A program made the translations under genes and the position numbers. From the NCBI GenBank assembly GCA_008501585.1, contig QQUN01000038.1, positions 1 to 35,074 of the forward strand: DNA of 35,074 nt. Reading direction: 5' to 3'. The notes under the pieces are model-generated. The model was given only the letters and a program-made list of their open reading frames with translations, searched no databases and was not told the origin of the DNA. The stretch comes from Pseudomonadota bacterium. Lineage in GTDB: Bacteria; Pseudomonadota; Gammaproteobacteria; Burkholderiales; Rhodocyclaceae. Positions 1-8,575 of this stretch are shown piece by piece (the first letter of the stretch is position 1; each line of letters begins with the position of its first letter).

Positions 1-503
1 CGCAGATCGCGCCGCGCGGAGCGCTCGGAGAGGCGGGCATTGACCAGGGCGCCGGGCACGTCGAGCGCGTTGCAGGCCGCCATCAGATTGGGCCAGACCT
101 CGGCCTCCATGCCGACGCCAAGCCGGGGCTGGAAATGGCGCAGGAAGCGGCGTTGCAGCCAAGGCAGGTCGTAGGGCAGATACACCGAGTGCACCCGATC
201 GCCATGGTGGCCAAAGAGCGCACGGGCGGTCTCCCGGCCGGTGGGTGTCATGTGGGTGAGCACGATGCGGTGCGCCGGAAACGCCTTGATCAGCGCGTCG
301 ATCAGCGGCTGCGCGGCGCGTGTTTCGCCCACCGAGACCGCGTGCACCCATACGCTTGGCCCCTCGGCGCGGGGCCCGTAGCGGCCCAGGCGCTCGGCCA
401 CGTGCGCGCGATACCCCGGCTGCGCGCGGCCGCGCCACAGCAGGCGCAGCATCACCACCGGCAGGGCAAGAATCCACAGCAGGGTATAGAGCAGTCGTGG
501 CAT
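1..503 (-). CDS. waaA: 3-deoxy-D-manno-octulosonic acid transferase, 5' part (runs off left edge)
   Basis: This enzyme transfers Kdo from CMP-Kdo to lipid A precursor at the inner face of the cytoplasmic membrane. The ATG is the complement of 501-503 and 167 residues are visible; family members are about 420 residues, so the C-terminal 60% lies outside. An N-terminal hydrophobic anchor spans residues 4-23. Family motifs follow: ERLG at 38-41 (the family's catalytic Glu lies in this region), SVGE at 57-60, TPTGRE at 86-91, YLPYDLP at 108-114, MEAEVWPN at 132-139 and NARLSERS at 155-162. Together these match E. coli KdtA closely. It is divergent from the epimerase gene at 638 and adjoins the O-antigen locus, which fits a lipopolysaccharide role. 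How many Kdo residues it adds cannot be told from this part. Confidence 0.93.
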   Translation of the reverse strand, partial: MPRLLYTLLWILALPVVMLRLLWRGRAQPGYRAHVAERLGRYGPRAEGPSVWVHAVSVGETRAAQPLIDALIKAFPAHRIVLTHMTPTGRETARALFGHHGDRVHSVYLPYDLPWLQRRFLRHFQPRLGVGMEAEVWPNLMAACNALDVPGALVNARLSERSARRDL

Positions 504-525
504 GGCGTTGCCGGGCAAACGAAAA

Positions 526-531
526 ATTATA
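526..531 (-). promoter_or_regulatory. putative -10 element of waaA
   Basis: Read on the minus strand this is a perfect TATAAT, 22 bases upstream of the waaA ATG. No good -35 hexamer lies at 16-18 bases spacing, so the assignment rests on the -10 and its position. Confidence 0.4.
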
Positions 532-637
532 CGACGCAACCTCGCCCCGTCCGACCGCCAAATGCAACCTGGCCATGCCTCATGACGCTCGGCTGTGAGA
601 CAATACCGCCCTGAATTTCGGATCAGGAAGATCGGCG

Positions 638-1645
638 ATGAAGGTGTTGGTAACCGGGGCAGCGGGCTTTATCGGCATGCATGCCTCCGAGCGCCTGCTG
701 GCGCGGGGTGATGAGGTGGTCGGCCTCGACAATCTGAATGATTACTACGACCCGCAGCTCAAGCGCGACCGCCTGGCGCGCCTGCAGCCGCACCCCAGCT
801 TCCGCTTCGTGAAGATGGATGTCGCCGATCGCGAGGGCATCGAAAAGCTCTTCGCCGAAGAAAAATTCGACCGTGTCATCCACCTGGCCGCCCAGGCCGG
901 CGTGCGCTACTCGATCGAAAACCCGCACGCCTACATCGACAGCAACATCGTCGGCTTCATGAACATCCTGGAAGGCTGCCGCCATAACAAGGTGGCGCAC
1001 CTGGCCTATGCCAGCAGCTCGAGCGTGTATGGCGGTAACACCAAGATGCCGTTCTCCGAGCACCACTCGGTGGACCACCCCATCAGCATGTACGCGGCCA
1101 CCAAGAAGGCCAATGAGTTGATGGCCCACACCTACAGCCACCTGTTCGGCCTGCCCACCACCGGCCTGCGCTTCTTCACCGTGTATGGCCCCTGGGGTCG
1201 GCCGGACATGGCGCTGTTCCTGTTCACCAAGGCCACCCTCGAAGGCCGCCCGATCGACGTGTTCAACCACGGCAAGATGCAGCGTGACTTCACCTATGTG
1301 GACGACATCGTCGAAGGCGTGATCCGCGTGCTCGATCACACCGCCGAGTCCGACCCCGGCTTCAACGCCGACCAGCCCGACCCGGGTCGCAGCAAGGCCC
1401 CGTTCCGTGTCTTCAACATCGGCAACCACAGCCCGGTGCAGCTCATGGACTATATCGGCGCGATCGAATCCGCGCTGGGTATGGAAGCGAAAAAGAACTT
1501 CCTGCCGATGCAGGACGGCGATGTGCCGGCGACGTACGCGGACACCTCTGAGCTCAATGCCTGGACGGGGTTTCAGCCGGGAACGCCGGTCAAGGAAGGC
1601 GTGGCGCGGTTTGTGGCGTGGTATCGCGAGTATTTTTCGGTTTGA
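638..1645 (+). CDS. UDP-glucuronate 4-epimerase (NAD-dependent SDR family)
   Basis: This probably interconverts UDP-glucuronate and UDP-galacturonate in the cytoplasm as a precursor for LPS or capsule. It has 335 residues, normal for the family. The Rossmann motif GAAGFIG is at 7-13. DNLNDYYDP at 31-39, typical of bacterial UDP-GlcA 4-epimerases, follows the second strand. SSSSVYGG is at 126-133 and the catalytic Tyr152-x3-Lys156 is in MYAATKK. The [15 protein letters not shown] stretch near 179-193 is also characteristic of this subfamily. The ATG is preceded by AGGA at 625-628. It stands alone between divergent waaA and a 316-bp gap. A UDP-glucose dehydrogenase to supply UDP-GlcA is not in the window. 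A UDP-GlcNAc or UDP-Glc 4-epimerase is less likely. Confidence 0.88.
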   Translation: MKVLVTGAAGFIGMHASERLLARGDEVVGLDNLNDYYDPQLKRDRLARLQPHPSFRFVKMDVADREGIEKLFAEEKFDRVIHLAAQAGVRYSIENPHAYIDSNIVGFMNILEGCRHNKVAHLAYASSSSVYGGNTKMPFSEHHSVDHPISMYAATKKANELMAHTYSHLFGLPTTGLRFFTVYGPWGRPDMALFLFTKATLEGRPIDVFNHGKMQRDFTYVDDIVEGVIRVLDHTAESDPGFNADQPDPGRSKAPFRVFNIGNHSPVQLMDYIGAIESALGMEAKKNFLPMQDGDVPATYADTSELNAWTGFQPGTPVKEGVARFVAWYREYFSV

Positions 1646-1961
1646 TGGCTTTGAATACGGCCATGTCGGAAGTAGGACAGAAGGCCGTACGCCGTATCAG
1701 TGTTGTTAAGTGATTTCGCCGTTTGGCCGGTCGGATACGTGCTTAAAACGCCTGCTAGGCTCGATGCGCCCACTGTCGCTACACGAGCTTCGATGTTCGC
1801 GTCGTCGATGACCTGATTGCCTTGAAAACATGGCCTCATAAGCCGTAGTGCATTGTATGGCAATAAAATACTGTCCACTGCAGAGCGTCTGGTAAAATTA
1901 GCCGGTGCTAATATTGCAGCCTGAGAGGCTGAGTGTAGAATTATTTGGCGTGGAACGGAAA

Positions 1962-2870
1962 GTGAAAACTATTTCAGAGGTCTATTCGATTGCGAGCTTT
2001 ATCGTTAATCATCCATTGAGCGCAAATCGCAAAATTCGGGCCTTGTTTAATTTTTTTTGCTGGCAAGTCGGGGCTAGGGTTCTAAAGAAAAAAGTGGCGG
2101 TTCCATGGGTTGACGATTCAAGGTTTCTGATGGGGCTTGGTGAAACCGGATTGAGTGGGAACGCCTATGTGGGTCTTATGGAGTATGAAGATATGGCTTT
2201 CCTGCTCCATGCGCTGCGGAGCGATGATGTTTTTGTCGACGTGGGTGCGAATATTGGAGCCTACACGATACTGGCATCGAAGGTCGTAAAATCGCGCGCC
2301 ATTGCTTTCGAGCCGTTGCCAGAAACGGTTGATAAGTTAGTGGATCAAATAAAACTAAACAGAATTGATTCTATTGTAAAAGTGAGAGGGGTTGGTGTAG
2401 GAGAGTCAAGGGGGGCGCTTTTTTTTACAAACGGCAGCGATACCACGAATAAAGTGAGTGCGGCTGGATGCAGCGAAAGCACAACAGAAATTGAGGTGAT
2501 TTCGCTGGATGATGAACTTGAGAATGATCTTAATTACTTTGTGAAAATTGACGTTGAGGGGTTTGAGTGCAACGTCCTTCGTGGTGCAAAAAGAGTCCTG
2601 TCGGGAAGTAATGTTGTTGCAGTAATCGTTGAGATGAATGGAAGTGGCAGTGAGTTTGGATTTAGTGACAATGAAGTGCACGATGCATTGGTCGGTTTTG
2701 GTTTTGTTCCGATTGACTACGATCCGGTGGCTCGTCTAGTTACATGTCTTGATAGTTACAACAGGCGGCGAGGTAATACTATTTATGTAAAAGATGTTGA
2801 GGATGTGGCTAGGCGTTGCAGTTCCGCTCCGAAAAGAACAATTCATACAGCGGGCGGTGTGCGAATCTAG
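1962..2870 (+). CDS. FkbM family methyltransferase
   Basis: This is probably an S-adenosylmethionine-dependent O-methyltransferase acting on a sugar of the polysaccharide. The SAM-binding motif VDVGANIGAYT is encoded near 2235-2267, FEPLPE follows, and the FkbM signature FVKIDVEGFE lies near 2538-2567. A GTG at 1905 would add 19 residues, but it sits in the loop of a perfect 6-bp inverted repeat (1897-1912). GTG 1962 follows GGAACGGA, and relatives start about here, so 1962 is preferred. The gene is visibly richer in A+T and in homopolymer runs than waaA, the epimerase or the wbj block, and it is flanked by gaps of 316 and 703 bp. This suggests separate acquisition. Its substrate is unknown. 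Confidence 0.82.
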   Translation: MKTISEVYSIASFIVNHPLSANRKIRALFNFFCWQVGARVLKKKVAVPWVDDSRFLMGLGETGLSGNAYVGLMEYEDMAFLLHALRSDDVFVDVGANIGAYTILASKVVKSRAIAFEPLPETVDKLVDQIKLNRIDSIVKVRGVGVGESRGALFFTNGSDTTNKVSAAGCSESTTEIEVISLDDELENDLNYFVKIDVEGFECNVLRGAKRVLSGSNVVAVIVEMNGSGSEFGFSDNEVHDALVGFGFVPIDYDPVARLVTCLDSYNRRRGNTIYVKDVEDVARRCSSAPKRTIHTAGGVRI

Positions 2871-3573
2871 AGTGCGTCTCGATAGGCGTTGGTTTCTCGG
2901 TAGGTGCGGTTGTTAATGTGTATAGTGCGCGGTTTTCGTGACGCCGATTTTTCAGGCGGCTACATCAATGGATCAGTCTTTCGACCAATGCCTGGCTGCC
3001 ATATCCATGTGCGCTGAGATCCGCTGGTGTTCATTGATTCGTATGCCGGCGCTTCGTCGATTCGAGCAAGAGTCGAAGTGCCGCGCAGGCAAGTATGCAA
3101 GGCCTTGGCGCAGGTGATACTTAATTGTGTGTTTGTCGTGTGTTTGTCGTGTGTTTGTCGTGAGTTTGACGCGGTTAGGGGGCGGTTTTCCTGACCATGC
3201 TGTCTCCTGTGTTTGATCTGGTGATGTTTTTTGACGACAAGGAGCTGGTCGCGAGTGGCTTGATCGCGATCTAGACAAGCGGGCACCTCAAGGGGATAGA
3301 GGGGCAGGTCGGTGCTGCGCCGGGTTCCCTTGGTAGTGAATTAATTGCTTTCGAAAGGCTTCTTTTTTAAGACAGCTCTGGATGGAACCGATGAGATGCT
3401 GTGCGCGCTAATATTGGTGAGTGTTCTCGAGTGCTCTGAGTGCTTCCAATTAATAGATGTGTTTTGGGGGCGATGAAGACATTTGTGGTGCTCTCGATGA
3501 GTTGTGAGGTTTGCGTGGAGTTTTCTCTATAGGAATGATAATGGTCGATACGAAGAAGCATGGAGCCACTTCG
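2871..3573 (+). other. 703-bp gene-free gap
   Basis: No open frame here looks like a real protein. Short minus-strand frames around 2960-3286 and 3367-3663 have no recognisable motif and odd composition. The gap contains an 11-bp tandem repeat at 3128-3171. It probably carries the promoter of the operon starting with gmd, but no clear -35/-10 pair was found. It may be eroded sequence left by past recombination; I see no transposase remnant I can name. Confidence 0.5.
3128..3171 (+). repeat. 11-bp tandem repeat, four units
   Basis: The unit TGTGTTTGTCG occurs three times perfectly at 3128-3160 and once with two changes at 3161-3171. It is too short and has no spacers, so it is not a CRISPR. 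It lies in non-coding sequence between the FkbM gene and gmd. Confidence 0.85.
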
Positions 3574-4695
3574 ATGAGAAAAAAGGCGCTCATTACCGGT
3601 ATTACTGGGCAGGATGGGTCTTACCTCGCTGAGTTTCTGTTGGATAAAGGCTACGAAGTTCACGGCATTAAGCGTCGGTCGTCGCTATTTAATACAGAGC
3701 GAATCGATCATGTCTATCGAGATCCGCACGATCCGGATGCAAACCTGTTTCTACATTACGGCGATCTGTCTGATTCTTCCGCTCTGACGCGGATTGTCCA
3801 GGCAGTGCAGCCGGACGAGGTCTACAACCTCGGTGCGATGAGTCATGTAGCAGTGTCTTTCGAATCTCCCGAATACACGGCCGACGTCGACGCGATCGGG
3901 ACGCTGCGCCTGCTTGAAGCTATTCGTCTGCTTGGGCTGGGCGACAAGACACGCTTTTATCAGGCCTCTACCTCAGAGTTGTATGGTTTGGTGCAGGAGA
4001 CGCCCCAGAGGGAATCCACCCCTTTTTATCCCCGCAGTCCGTATGCTGTCGCTAAGCTCTATGCATATTGGATTTCTGTGAACTACCGCGAGGCTTACGG
4101 CATGTATGCCTGCAACGGCATTCTGTTCAATCACGAGTCACCGCGCCGGGGCGAAACGTTCGTGACCCGTAAGATTACGCGTGCGTTGGCGAACATCGCT
4201 GTCGGAGTCGAAAGAACGTGCTATCTCGGAAATCTGGATGCGCTGAGGGACTGGGGGCATGCGCGCGACTACATTGAAATGCAATGGCTGATGCTGCAAC
4301 AGGACAAGCCGGACGATTTTGTCATCGCCACCGGCAAGCAGTTTTCGGTGCGCCATTTTGTTGAAGCGGCGGCTGCAGAACTTGGTATTCGACTGCGCTG
4401 GGAAGGGAGGGGTGTCGAGGAAAAGGGCATCGTGTGCGCCATTGACGGCGACAAGGCCCCCGGCGTAGTACTTGGCCAGGAGATCATTGCGGTTGATCCT
4501 AGGTACTTCCGTCCTGCCGAAGTGGAAACCCTTCTTGGTGATCCGACGAAAGCGAAGGAGAAACTTGGCTGGTCGCCGCAAATCACATTTGAAGAGATGG
4601 TTCAGGAAATGGTGCGCGAAGACTTGGTTGTCGCAAAACGCCATGCGCTTCTCAAGTCGCATGGTCTGGGGCTGCCGTTGTCTGCGGGCAGATAG
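3574..4695 (+). CDS. gmd: GDP-mannose 4,6-dehydratase
   Basis: It converts GDP-D-mannose to GDP-4-keto-6-deoxy-D-mannose, the precursor of GDP-D-rhamnose, GDP-L-fucose and related sugars. With the chosen ATG it is 373 residues, the same length as E. coli Gmd. NADP-binding GITGQDG is at 9-15, HGIKRRSS at 30-37, the catalytic STSE at 132-135 and Tyr157-x3-Lys161; [17 protein letters not shown] is also conserved. GGAG at 3562-3565 is 8 bases before ATG 3574. An in-frame ATG at 3541, preceded by AGGA at 3531-3534, would add 11 residues and cannot be excluded. It is the first gene of the central operon. No recognisable GDP-4-keto-6-deoxymannose reductase (rmd or fcl) is present in the window. Confidence 0.95.
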   Translation: MRKKALITGITGQDGSYLAEFLLDKGYEVHGIKRRSSLFNTERIDHVYRDPHDPDANLFLHYGDLSDSSALTRIVQAVQPDEVYNLGAMSHVAVSFESPEYTADVDAIGTLRLLEAIRLLGLGDKTRFYQASTSELYGLVQETPQRESTPFYPRSPYAVAKLYAYWISVNYREAYGMYACNGILFNHESPRRGETFVTRKITRALANIAVGVERTCYLGNLDALRDWGHARDYIEMQWLMLQQDKPDDFVIATGKQFSVRHFVEAAAAELGIRLRWEGRGVEEKGIVCAIDGDKAPGVVLGQEIIAVDPRYFRPAEVETLLGDPTKAKEKLGWSPQITFEEMVQEMVREDLVVAKRHALLKSHGLGLPLSAGR

Positions 4696-4701
4696 TACCT
4701 G

Positions 4702-4723
4702 TCGGCCTCCCGTGCGAGGCCGA
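4702..4723 (+). other. perfect hairpin between gmd and the decarboxylase gene
   Basis: An 8-bp perfect inverted repeat (TCGGCCTC at 4702-4709 pairing with GAGGCCGA at 4716-4723) with a 6-base loop. No T-run follows, so it is more likely an intercistronic RNA structure than an efficient intrinsic terminator. Confidence 0.45.
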
Positions 4724-4762
4724 GCGTCAAAGGCGCTAGGCTGGAGGGGAAGAAGGAATAGA

Positions 4763-5713
4763 ATGAAGAACTACAACACAACCAAGCGCGTACTAGTGAC
4801 TGGCGGCGCAGGCTTTCTGGGCTCGCACCTGTGTGAGCGTCTGCTCAAAGAGGGCAACGACGTGCTGTGTGTCGATAATTTTTATACCGGTACCAAACGC
4901 AACATCGCACATTTACTGGATAACCCGAATTTCGAGGTCATCCGTCATGACGTCACCTTTCCGTTGTACGTGGAAGTAGACGACATTTACAACTTGGCCT
5001 GCCCGGCTTCGCCGATCCATTATCAGTTTGATCCGGTGCAAACCACGAAGACGTCGGTGCATGGTGCGATCAACATGCTGGGCTTGGCGAAGCGTCTGCG
5101 TGCGCGAATTTTTCAGGCTTCGACCAGCGAGGTCTATGGCGACCCAGAGGTTCATCCACAACCCGAATCCTACTGGGGGCGGGTCAACACCATCGGCATA
5201 CGCTCCTGCTACGACGAAGGAAAGCGCTGCGCGGAGACGCTGTTCTTCGACTATCACCGTCAGCATGATTTGACCATCAAGGTCGCCCGCATCTTCAATA
5301 CCTACGGCCCACGGATGCATCCGAATGACGGACGTGTCGTGTCGAACTTCATCGTACAGGCACTAAGCGGCGAGCCGATCACGCTATACGGAGACGGTAG
5401 CCAGACGCGATCCTTCTGCTATGTCGATGATCTGATCAACGCCTTCATGGCGATGATGAACACGGCAGATGATGTCACCGGACCGATCAATATAGGTAAT
5501 CCGACCGAGTTTACGATTCGTTCGCTGGCTGAACTGGTGGTCGAATTGACGGGCTCGAAGTCTCGAATCGAGTATCGTCCGTTGCCATCTGACGATCCAC
5601 GGCAGCGCCAGCCGGACATCACTCTCGCACGCAGCGCACTTGGCTGGGAGCCGAGCACGGCCCTTAGGGACGGGCTGCTGAAGACGATCACCTATTTCGA
5701 GCAAACGCTCTGA
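4763..5713 (+). CDS. UDP-glucuronate decarboxylase / UDP-xylose synthase (SDR family)
   Basis: It probably converts UDP-glucuronate to UDP-xylose with internal NAD+ recycling. The protein has 316 residues, the usual length for soluble bacterial forms. Motifs are GGAGFLG at 14-20, DNFYTG at 38-43, [10 protein letters not shown] at 79-88 (a hallmark of this subfamily), TSEVYGDP at 121-128 and the catalytic Tyr150-x3-Lys154 in YDEGKR. The frame is open far upstream, but that part overlaps gmd in another phase. ATG 4763 is preceded by AAGGA at 4753-4757 and gives the family N-terminus. It shares the UDP-glucuronate pool with the epimerase at 638. A dTDP-glucose 4,6-dehydratase is less likely because of the CPASP motif. 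Confidence 0.9.
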   Translation: MKNYNTTKRVLVTGGAGFLGSHLCERLLKEGNDVLCVDNFYTGTKRNIAHLLDNPNFEVIRHDVTFPLYVEVDDIYNLACPASPIHYQFDPVQTTKTSVHGAINMLGLAKRLRARIFQASTSEVYGDPEVHPQPESYWGRVNTIGIRSCYDEGKRCAETLFFDYHRQHDLTIKVARIFNTYGPRMHPNDGRVVSNFIVQALSGEPITLYGDGSQTRSFCYVDDLINAFMAMMNTADDVTGPINIGNPTEFTIRSLAELVVELTGSKSRIEYRPLPSDDPRQRQPDITLARSALGWEPSTALRDGLLKTITYFEQTL

Positions 5714-5783
5714 TGCCTGGCTTTGTGATGGGCGAGACATGCTTGTTGTCCGTGGCGGATACGAAGATAAAGTTGGAATGTCG

Positions 5784-6515
5784 ATGAGCAAAGTCAGGGA
5801 TCGGGTTTACGGCCAATACGTCGCATCGTCCGGTGAGTCGACGAAGTTGAAGAGCGTGGCCGACCTCGAGGGGCGCCGTCCCACGATGGAGCATGTGGTT
5901 GACAACTACTTTCCGACGGACAAGTCGGCGGTGGTCATAGACTTGGGTTGTGGACATGGCGCGCTGATTCATTTCGCACGTCAGCGCGGTTATGGCGCAG
6001 TCCGGGGGGTAGATGTATCCCCTCAGCAGGTGGCGTTGGCGGCTCGCCTGGGTGTTGATGGGGTGGCCGAAGGGGACCTTGCTGCGACATTGGCATCGTT
6101 GCCGGCAGAGTCAGTAGATGCCATCGTTGCCTTCGATGTCATTGAGCATTTCACGAAGGATGAGCTCATCGATTTTGTCGACGCTGTGCATCGCGTCTTG
6201 AAAAAAGGGGGGCGGTGGATCATCCATGCCCCCAACGGCGCGTCGCCGTTCGTGGGCGCCATCCGTTACGGGGATCTCACCCACGAGCAGGCCTTCACTC
6301 GTTACTCGCTGGAGCAGCTTATGCTCGCGTCGGGCTTCTCCCGCGTGAGCTGCCACGAATGCGCGCCGCGCGCGCACGGCGTAAAGAGTGCTTTCCGTGT
6401 GGTGGCTTGGAAACTTGCGCGCTTGGCAATGCAGTTCGTCGTCACCGCTGAAACGGGGGAGCGACCGCGCGACAGCATTCTTACCCGCAACCTCTACGCG
6501 GTTGTGTGGAAATAG
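5784..6515 (+). CDS. class I SAM-dependent methyltransferase
   Basis: This is a soluble methyltransferase of the Methyltransf_11/23 type with 243 residues. SAM-binding motif I, VIDLGCGHG, is at 51-59. The acidic end of strand 2, GVDVSP, is at 75-80. FDVIEHF is at 117-123, and the LKKGGRWIIHAPNG stretch around 139-152 is typical of motifs IV/V. ATG 5784 gives a normal N-terminus with GGA at 5775-5777; starts at 5739 or 5778 are possible. The gene lies between two nucleotide-sugar genes, so a sugar O- or N-methylation role is inferred. The substrate is not known. Confidence 0.85.
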   Translation: MSKVRDRVYGQYVASSGESTKLKSVADLEGRRPTMEHVVDNYFPTDKSAVVIDLGCGHGALIHFARQRGYGAVRGVDVSPQQVALAARLGVDGVAEGDLAATLASLPAESVDAIVAFDVIEHFTKDELIDFVDAVHRVLKKGGRWIIHAPNGASPFVGAIRYGDLTHEQAFTRYSLEQLMLASGFSRVSCHECAPRAHGVKSAFRVVAWKLARLAMQFVVTAETGERPRDSILTRNLYAVVWK

Positions 6516-6518
6516 CCG

Positions 6519-7493
6519 ATGGCTGCGCAGCAACAATCAGCGATCAACAAGGTCGCGCTTATTTGCGGTGTGACTGGACAGGATGGTGCATACCTCGCTG
6601 CGTCGCTACTGGCTAAGGGGTATGTCGTTCACGGCACCAGTCGTACTTTACCGTTGCCGACCGACAACAGGCTCGCGGCATTGGGGGTCGAGGGGCGTGT
6701 GAGCCTGCTACAGCTCGATCCGACATGCGTGGAGGCTGTGCGCAAGACGATAGCTGCTGTTGCGCCAGCAGAGGTCTATCACCTTGCCGGCCAGACGTCG
6801 GTCGGTGCCTCGTTTGAGTATCCGCTCGAGACTTGGCGCAGTATCGAGATGGCGGTGCTCAATTGGCTGGAAGCCATTCGCCTGGACGCACCGCATGTTC
6901 GGTTTTTCAATGCGGGCTCTGGCGAGTGCTTCGGCAACGCAGCCGGACCGATCACTGAAGATACGCCGATGTCGCCCATGAGCCCATACGCCGCAGCCAA
7001 GGCGGGTGCGCACTGGCAGGTGTCAGTTTATCGCCGTTCCTATGGTCTGAACGCGTGTACCGGCGTCCTGTTCAATCATGAGTCCTCGCTGCGAGAGGCG
7101 CGTTTTGTGACCCGCAAGATCGTCGAAGGCGCGCGTCGAATTGCAGCCGGGCAGGGCGGTCCGTTGCGTCTGGGCAATCTTGATGTGCGCCGCGATTGGG
7201 GCTGGGCGCCAGACTATGTGGAGGCAATGTGGCTGATGTTGCAGCGGCCGTCGGCCGACGACTACATCATCGCCACGGGGCGGTGCGTTAGCTTGCAATA
7301 TTTCGTCGAATTGGCGTTTGCCCAGTTCGACATGGACTGGCGTGAGCACGTGGTGAGCGATCAGGCATTTTTCCGGCCCTCTGATATTGCGGCGACTGAG
7401 GCTGACCCCTCCAAAATCCTTCGTGAGCTTGGGTGGCAGGCGATGCATCAAGTCGAAGATGTGGTGAAGAAGATGATGGCCGACTCGTTGTGA
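6519..7493 (+). CDS. short GDP-mannose 4,6-dehydratase-like SDR protein
   Basis: The 324-residue protein shares the GMD hallmarks GVTGQDG at 17-23, HGTSRT at 38-43, FNHES near 185-189, ARFVTRKI and LGNLDVRRDW. Tyr157 and Lys161 are in place. The active-site triad region reads GSGE (133-136) where Gmd has STSE, so Ser replaces Thr while the Glu is kept. It lacks the longer GMD insertion after the second strand and is about 50 residues shorter than the gmd product at 3574. It starts 3 bases after the methyltransferase stop and overlaps the next gene by one base. It could be a second dehydratase for a different NDP-sugar, or the enzyme that processes the Gmd product. The function is not settled. 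Confidence 0.75.
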   Translation: MAAQQQSAINKVALICGVTGQDGAYLAASLLAKGYVVHGTSRTLPLPTDNRLAALGVEGRVSLLQLDPTCVEAVRKTIAAVAPAEVYHLAGQTSVGASFEYPLETWRSIEMAVLNWLEAIRLDAPHVRFFNAGSGECFGNAAGPITEDTPMSPMSPYAAAKAGAHWQVSVYRRSYGLNACTGVLFNHESSLREARFVTRKIVEGARRIAAGQGGPLRLGNLDVRRDWGWAPDYVEAMWLMLQRPSADDYIIATGRCVSLQYFVELAFAQFDMDWREHVVSDQAFFRPSDIAATEADPSKILRELGWQAMHQVEDVVKKMMADSL

Positions 7494-8575
7494 TGACGGG
7501 GCACGCTGTTCCGTTATCCTCCTCTGTGTACTCCGGGCGGTCGGTAAAAGTCGATTATCTGCGCGGCCTCTTCGCGATTTTCGTTGCGCTGGGCCATCTG
7601 TACGACATGGCGCGGCTCAATTCCAATGCCAGTGGCTGGCTGGATGTGCCTCGCACGCTTTTTGGCACCAATTGGGTTATCGGCTTCGTTGTCATCAGTG
7701 GCTTTCTGATCGAAGCGTCAGTGGAGAGCATGATGAAGCGCGGGGGTGGGGTGGCCCGCTATGTCAAGGCGCGTGCAACGCGTATCGCTCCCCTCTATTA
7801 CGTTGGGCTTGCTGCGGCGCTGTCAACCGAATGGCTAGGCAACTTGGCCTTTGGCGTGGATGCGCGACCGGCCTACTGGCTACCGGGTGGTTCGCACGCC
7901 GTCATCGGCCAACTGTTTCTGCTGCAGAACGTGATTCACGGAGTCGGTACTTTTGGTGCTTTTGCCGCGACGTCCACGGTGGCGTTCGAGGTCTGGTACT
8001 ACTGGCTCTGGGCGCTTCGCATAAAATTCTTCAAACAGCGTGCTTTGCCATTGCTCCTGCTGGCGGCAGTGCTGCTCTTAACGCCTAAAGCAGTCAGGCT
8101 TCAATCATCTTTGACGGCCGATTTCTGCCTTTTTTGGGGGTATTGGCTCATCGGTTCCTATGCCTTCCATTATCGCGAGGCGCTGATGTCGTCGAAGGGA
8201 GTGCGTCTGCTAGCGAGGCATTCCTACCTGTTGCTGGGCCTGTTCATGGCCAGTTACCTCATCTTCCCGGCGCCTGTTCTTGCAAAAAAATATTGGCTTC
8301 TCGCGTTTCTGTTCGCACTGTGCCTGCTCAAGGAGGAGCGTCCTGATCCCAGTCCGTCGAGCCGTCGCTTTGCGACGTTGCTGGGCGATGCAAGCTATCC
8401 TGTCTTCATCATGCACGGGCCCGCGGGCATTCTCGCAGCGTGGGGGCTGGACGCTTGGGTGGTCAATGACTTTTACCTCCGGTACGCCGCATTGCTTGGC
8501 GTGACCGCAGCGGTTTCACTCATTGTGGTTTTTATCTTGGAGCGTCCTTTAATGAAGTGGCGCAGGCGCGTATGA
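7493..8575 (+). CDS. acyltransferase family 3 membrane protein (sugar O-acyltransferase)
   Basis: A 360-residue polytopic inner-membrane protein with roughly ten hydrophobic segments. The N-terminal signature VDYLRGLFAIFVALGH at 20-35 contains the His (35) conserved in acyltransferase-3 proteins. FLIEASVESM after the second segment and LGDASYPVFIMHGP near the C-terminus are also family features. Such proteins O-acetylate or otherwise acylate O-antigen, exopolysaccharide or oligosaccharide units. ATG 7493 overlaps the preceding TGA (TGATG), implying coupled translation. It is followed by a 4-base ATGA overlap with the next gene. The acyl group and target sugar cannot be read from sequence. Confidence 0.85.
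   Translation: MTGHAVPLSSSVYSGRSVKVDYLRGLFAIFVALGHLYDMARLNSNASGWLDVPRTLFGTNWVIGFVVISGFLIEASVESMMKRGGGVARYVKARATRIAPLYYVGLAAALSTEWLGNLAFGVDARPAYWLPGGSHAVIGQLFLLQNVIHGVGTFGAFAATSTVAFEVWYYWLWALRIKFFKQRALPLLLLAAVLLLTPKAVRLQSSLTADFCLFWGYWLIGSYAFHYREALMSSKGVRLLARHSYLLLGLFMASYLIFPAPVLAKKYWLLAFLFALCLLKEERPDPSPSSRRFATLLGDASYPVFIMHGPAGILAAWGLDAWVVNDFYLRYAALLGVTAAVSLIVVFILERPLMKWRRRV

Noticed and set aside
2960-3286. Minus-strand frames in the 703-bp gap as a transposase remnant
   Set aside because: No DDE, HTH or other transposase motif and no terminal inverted repeats were found.
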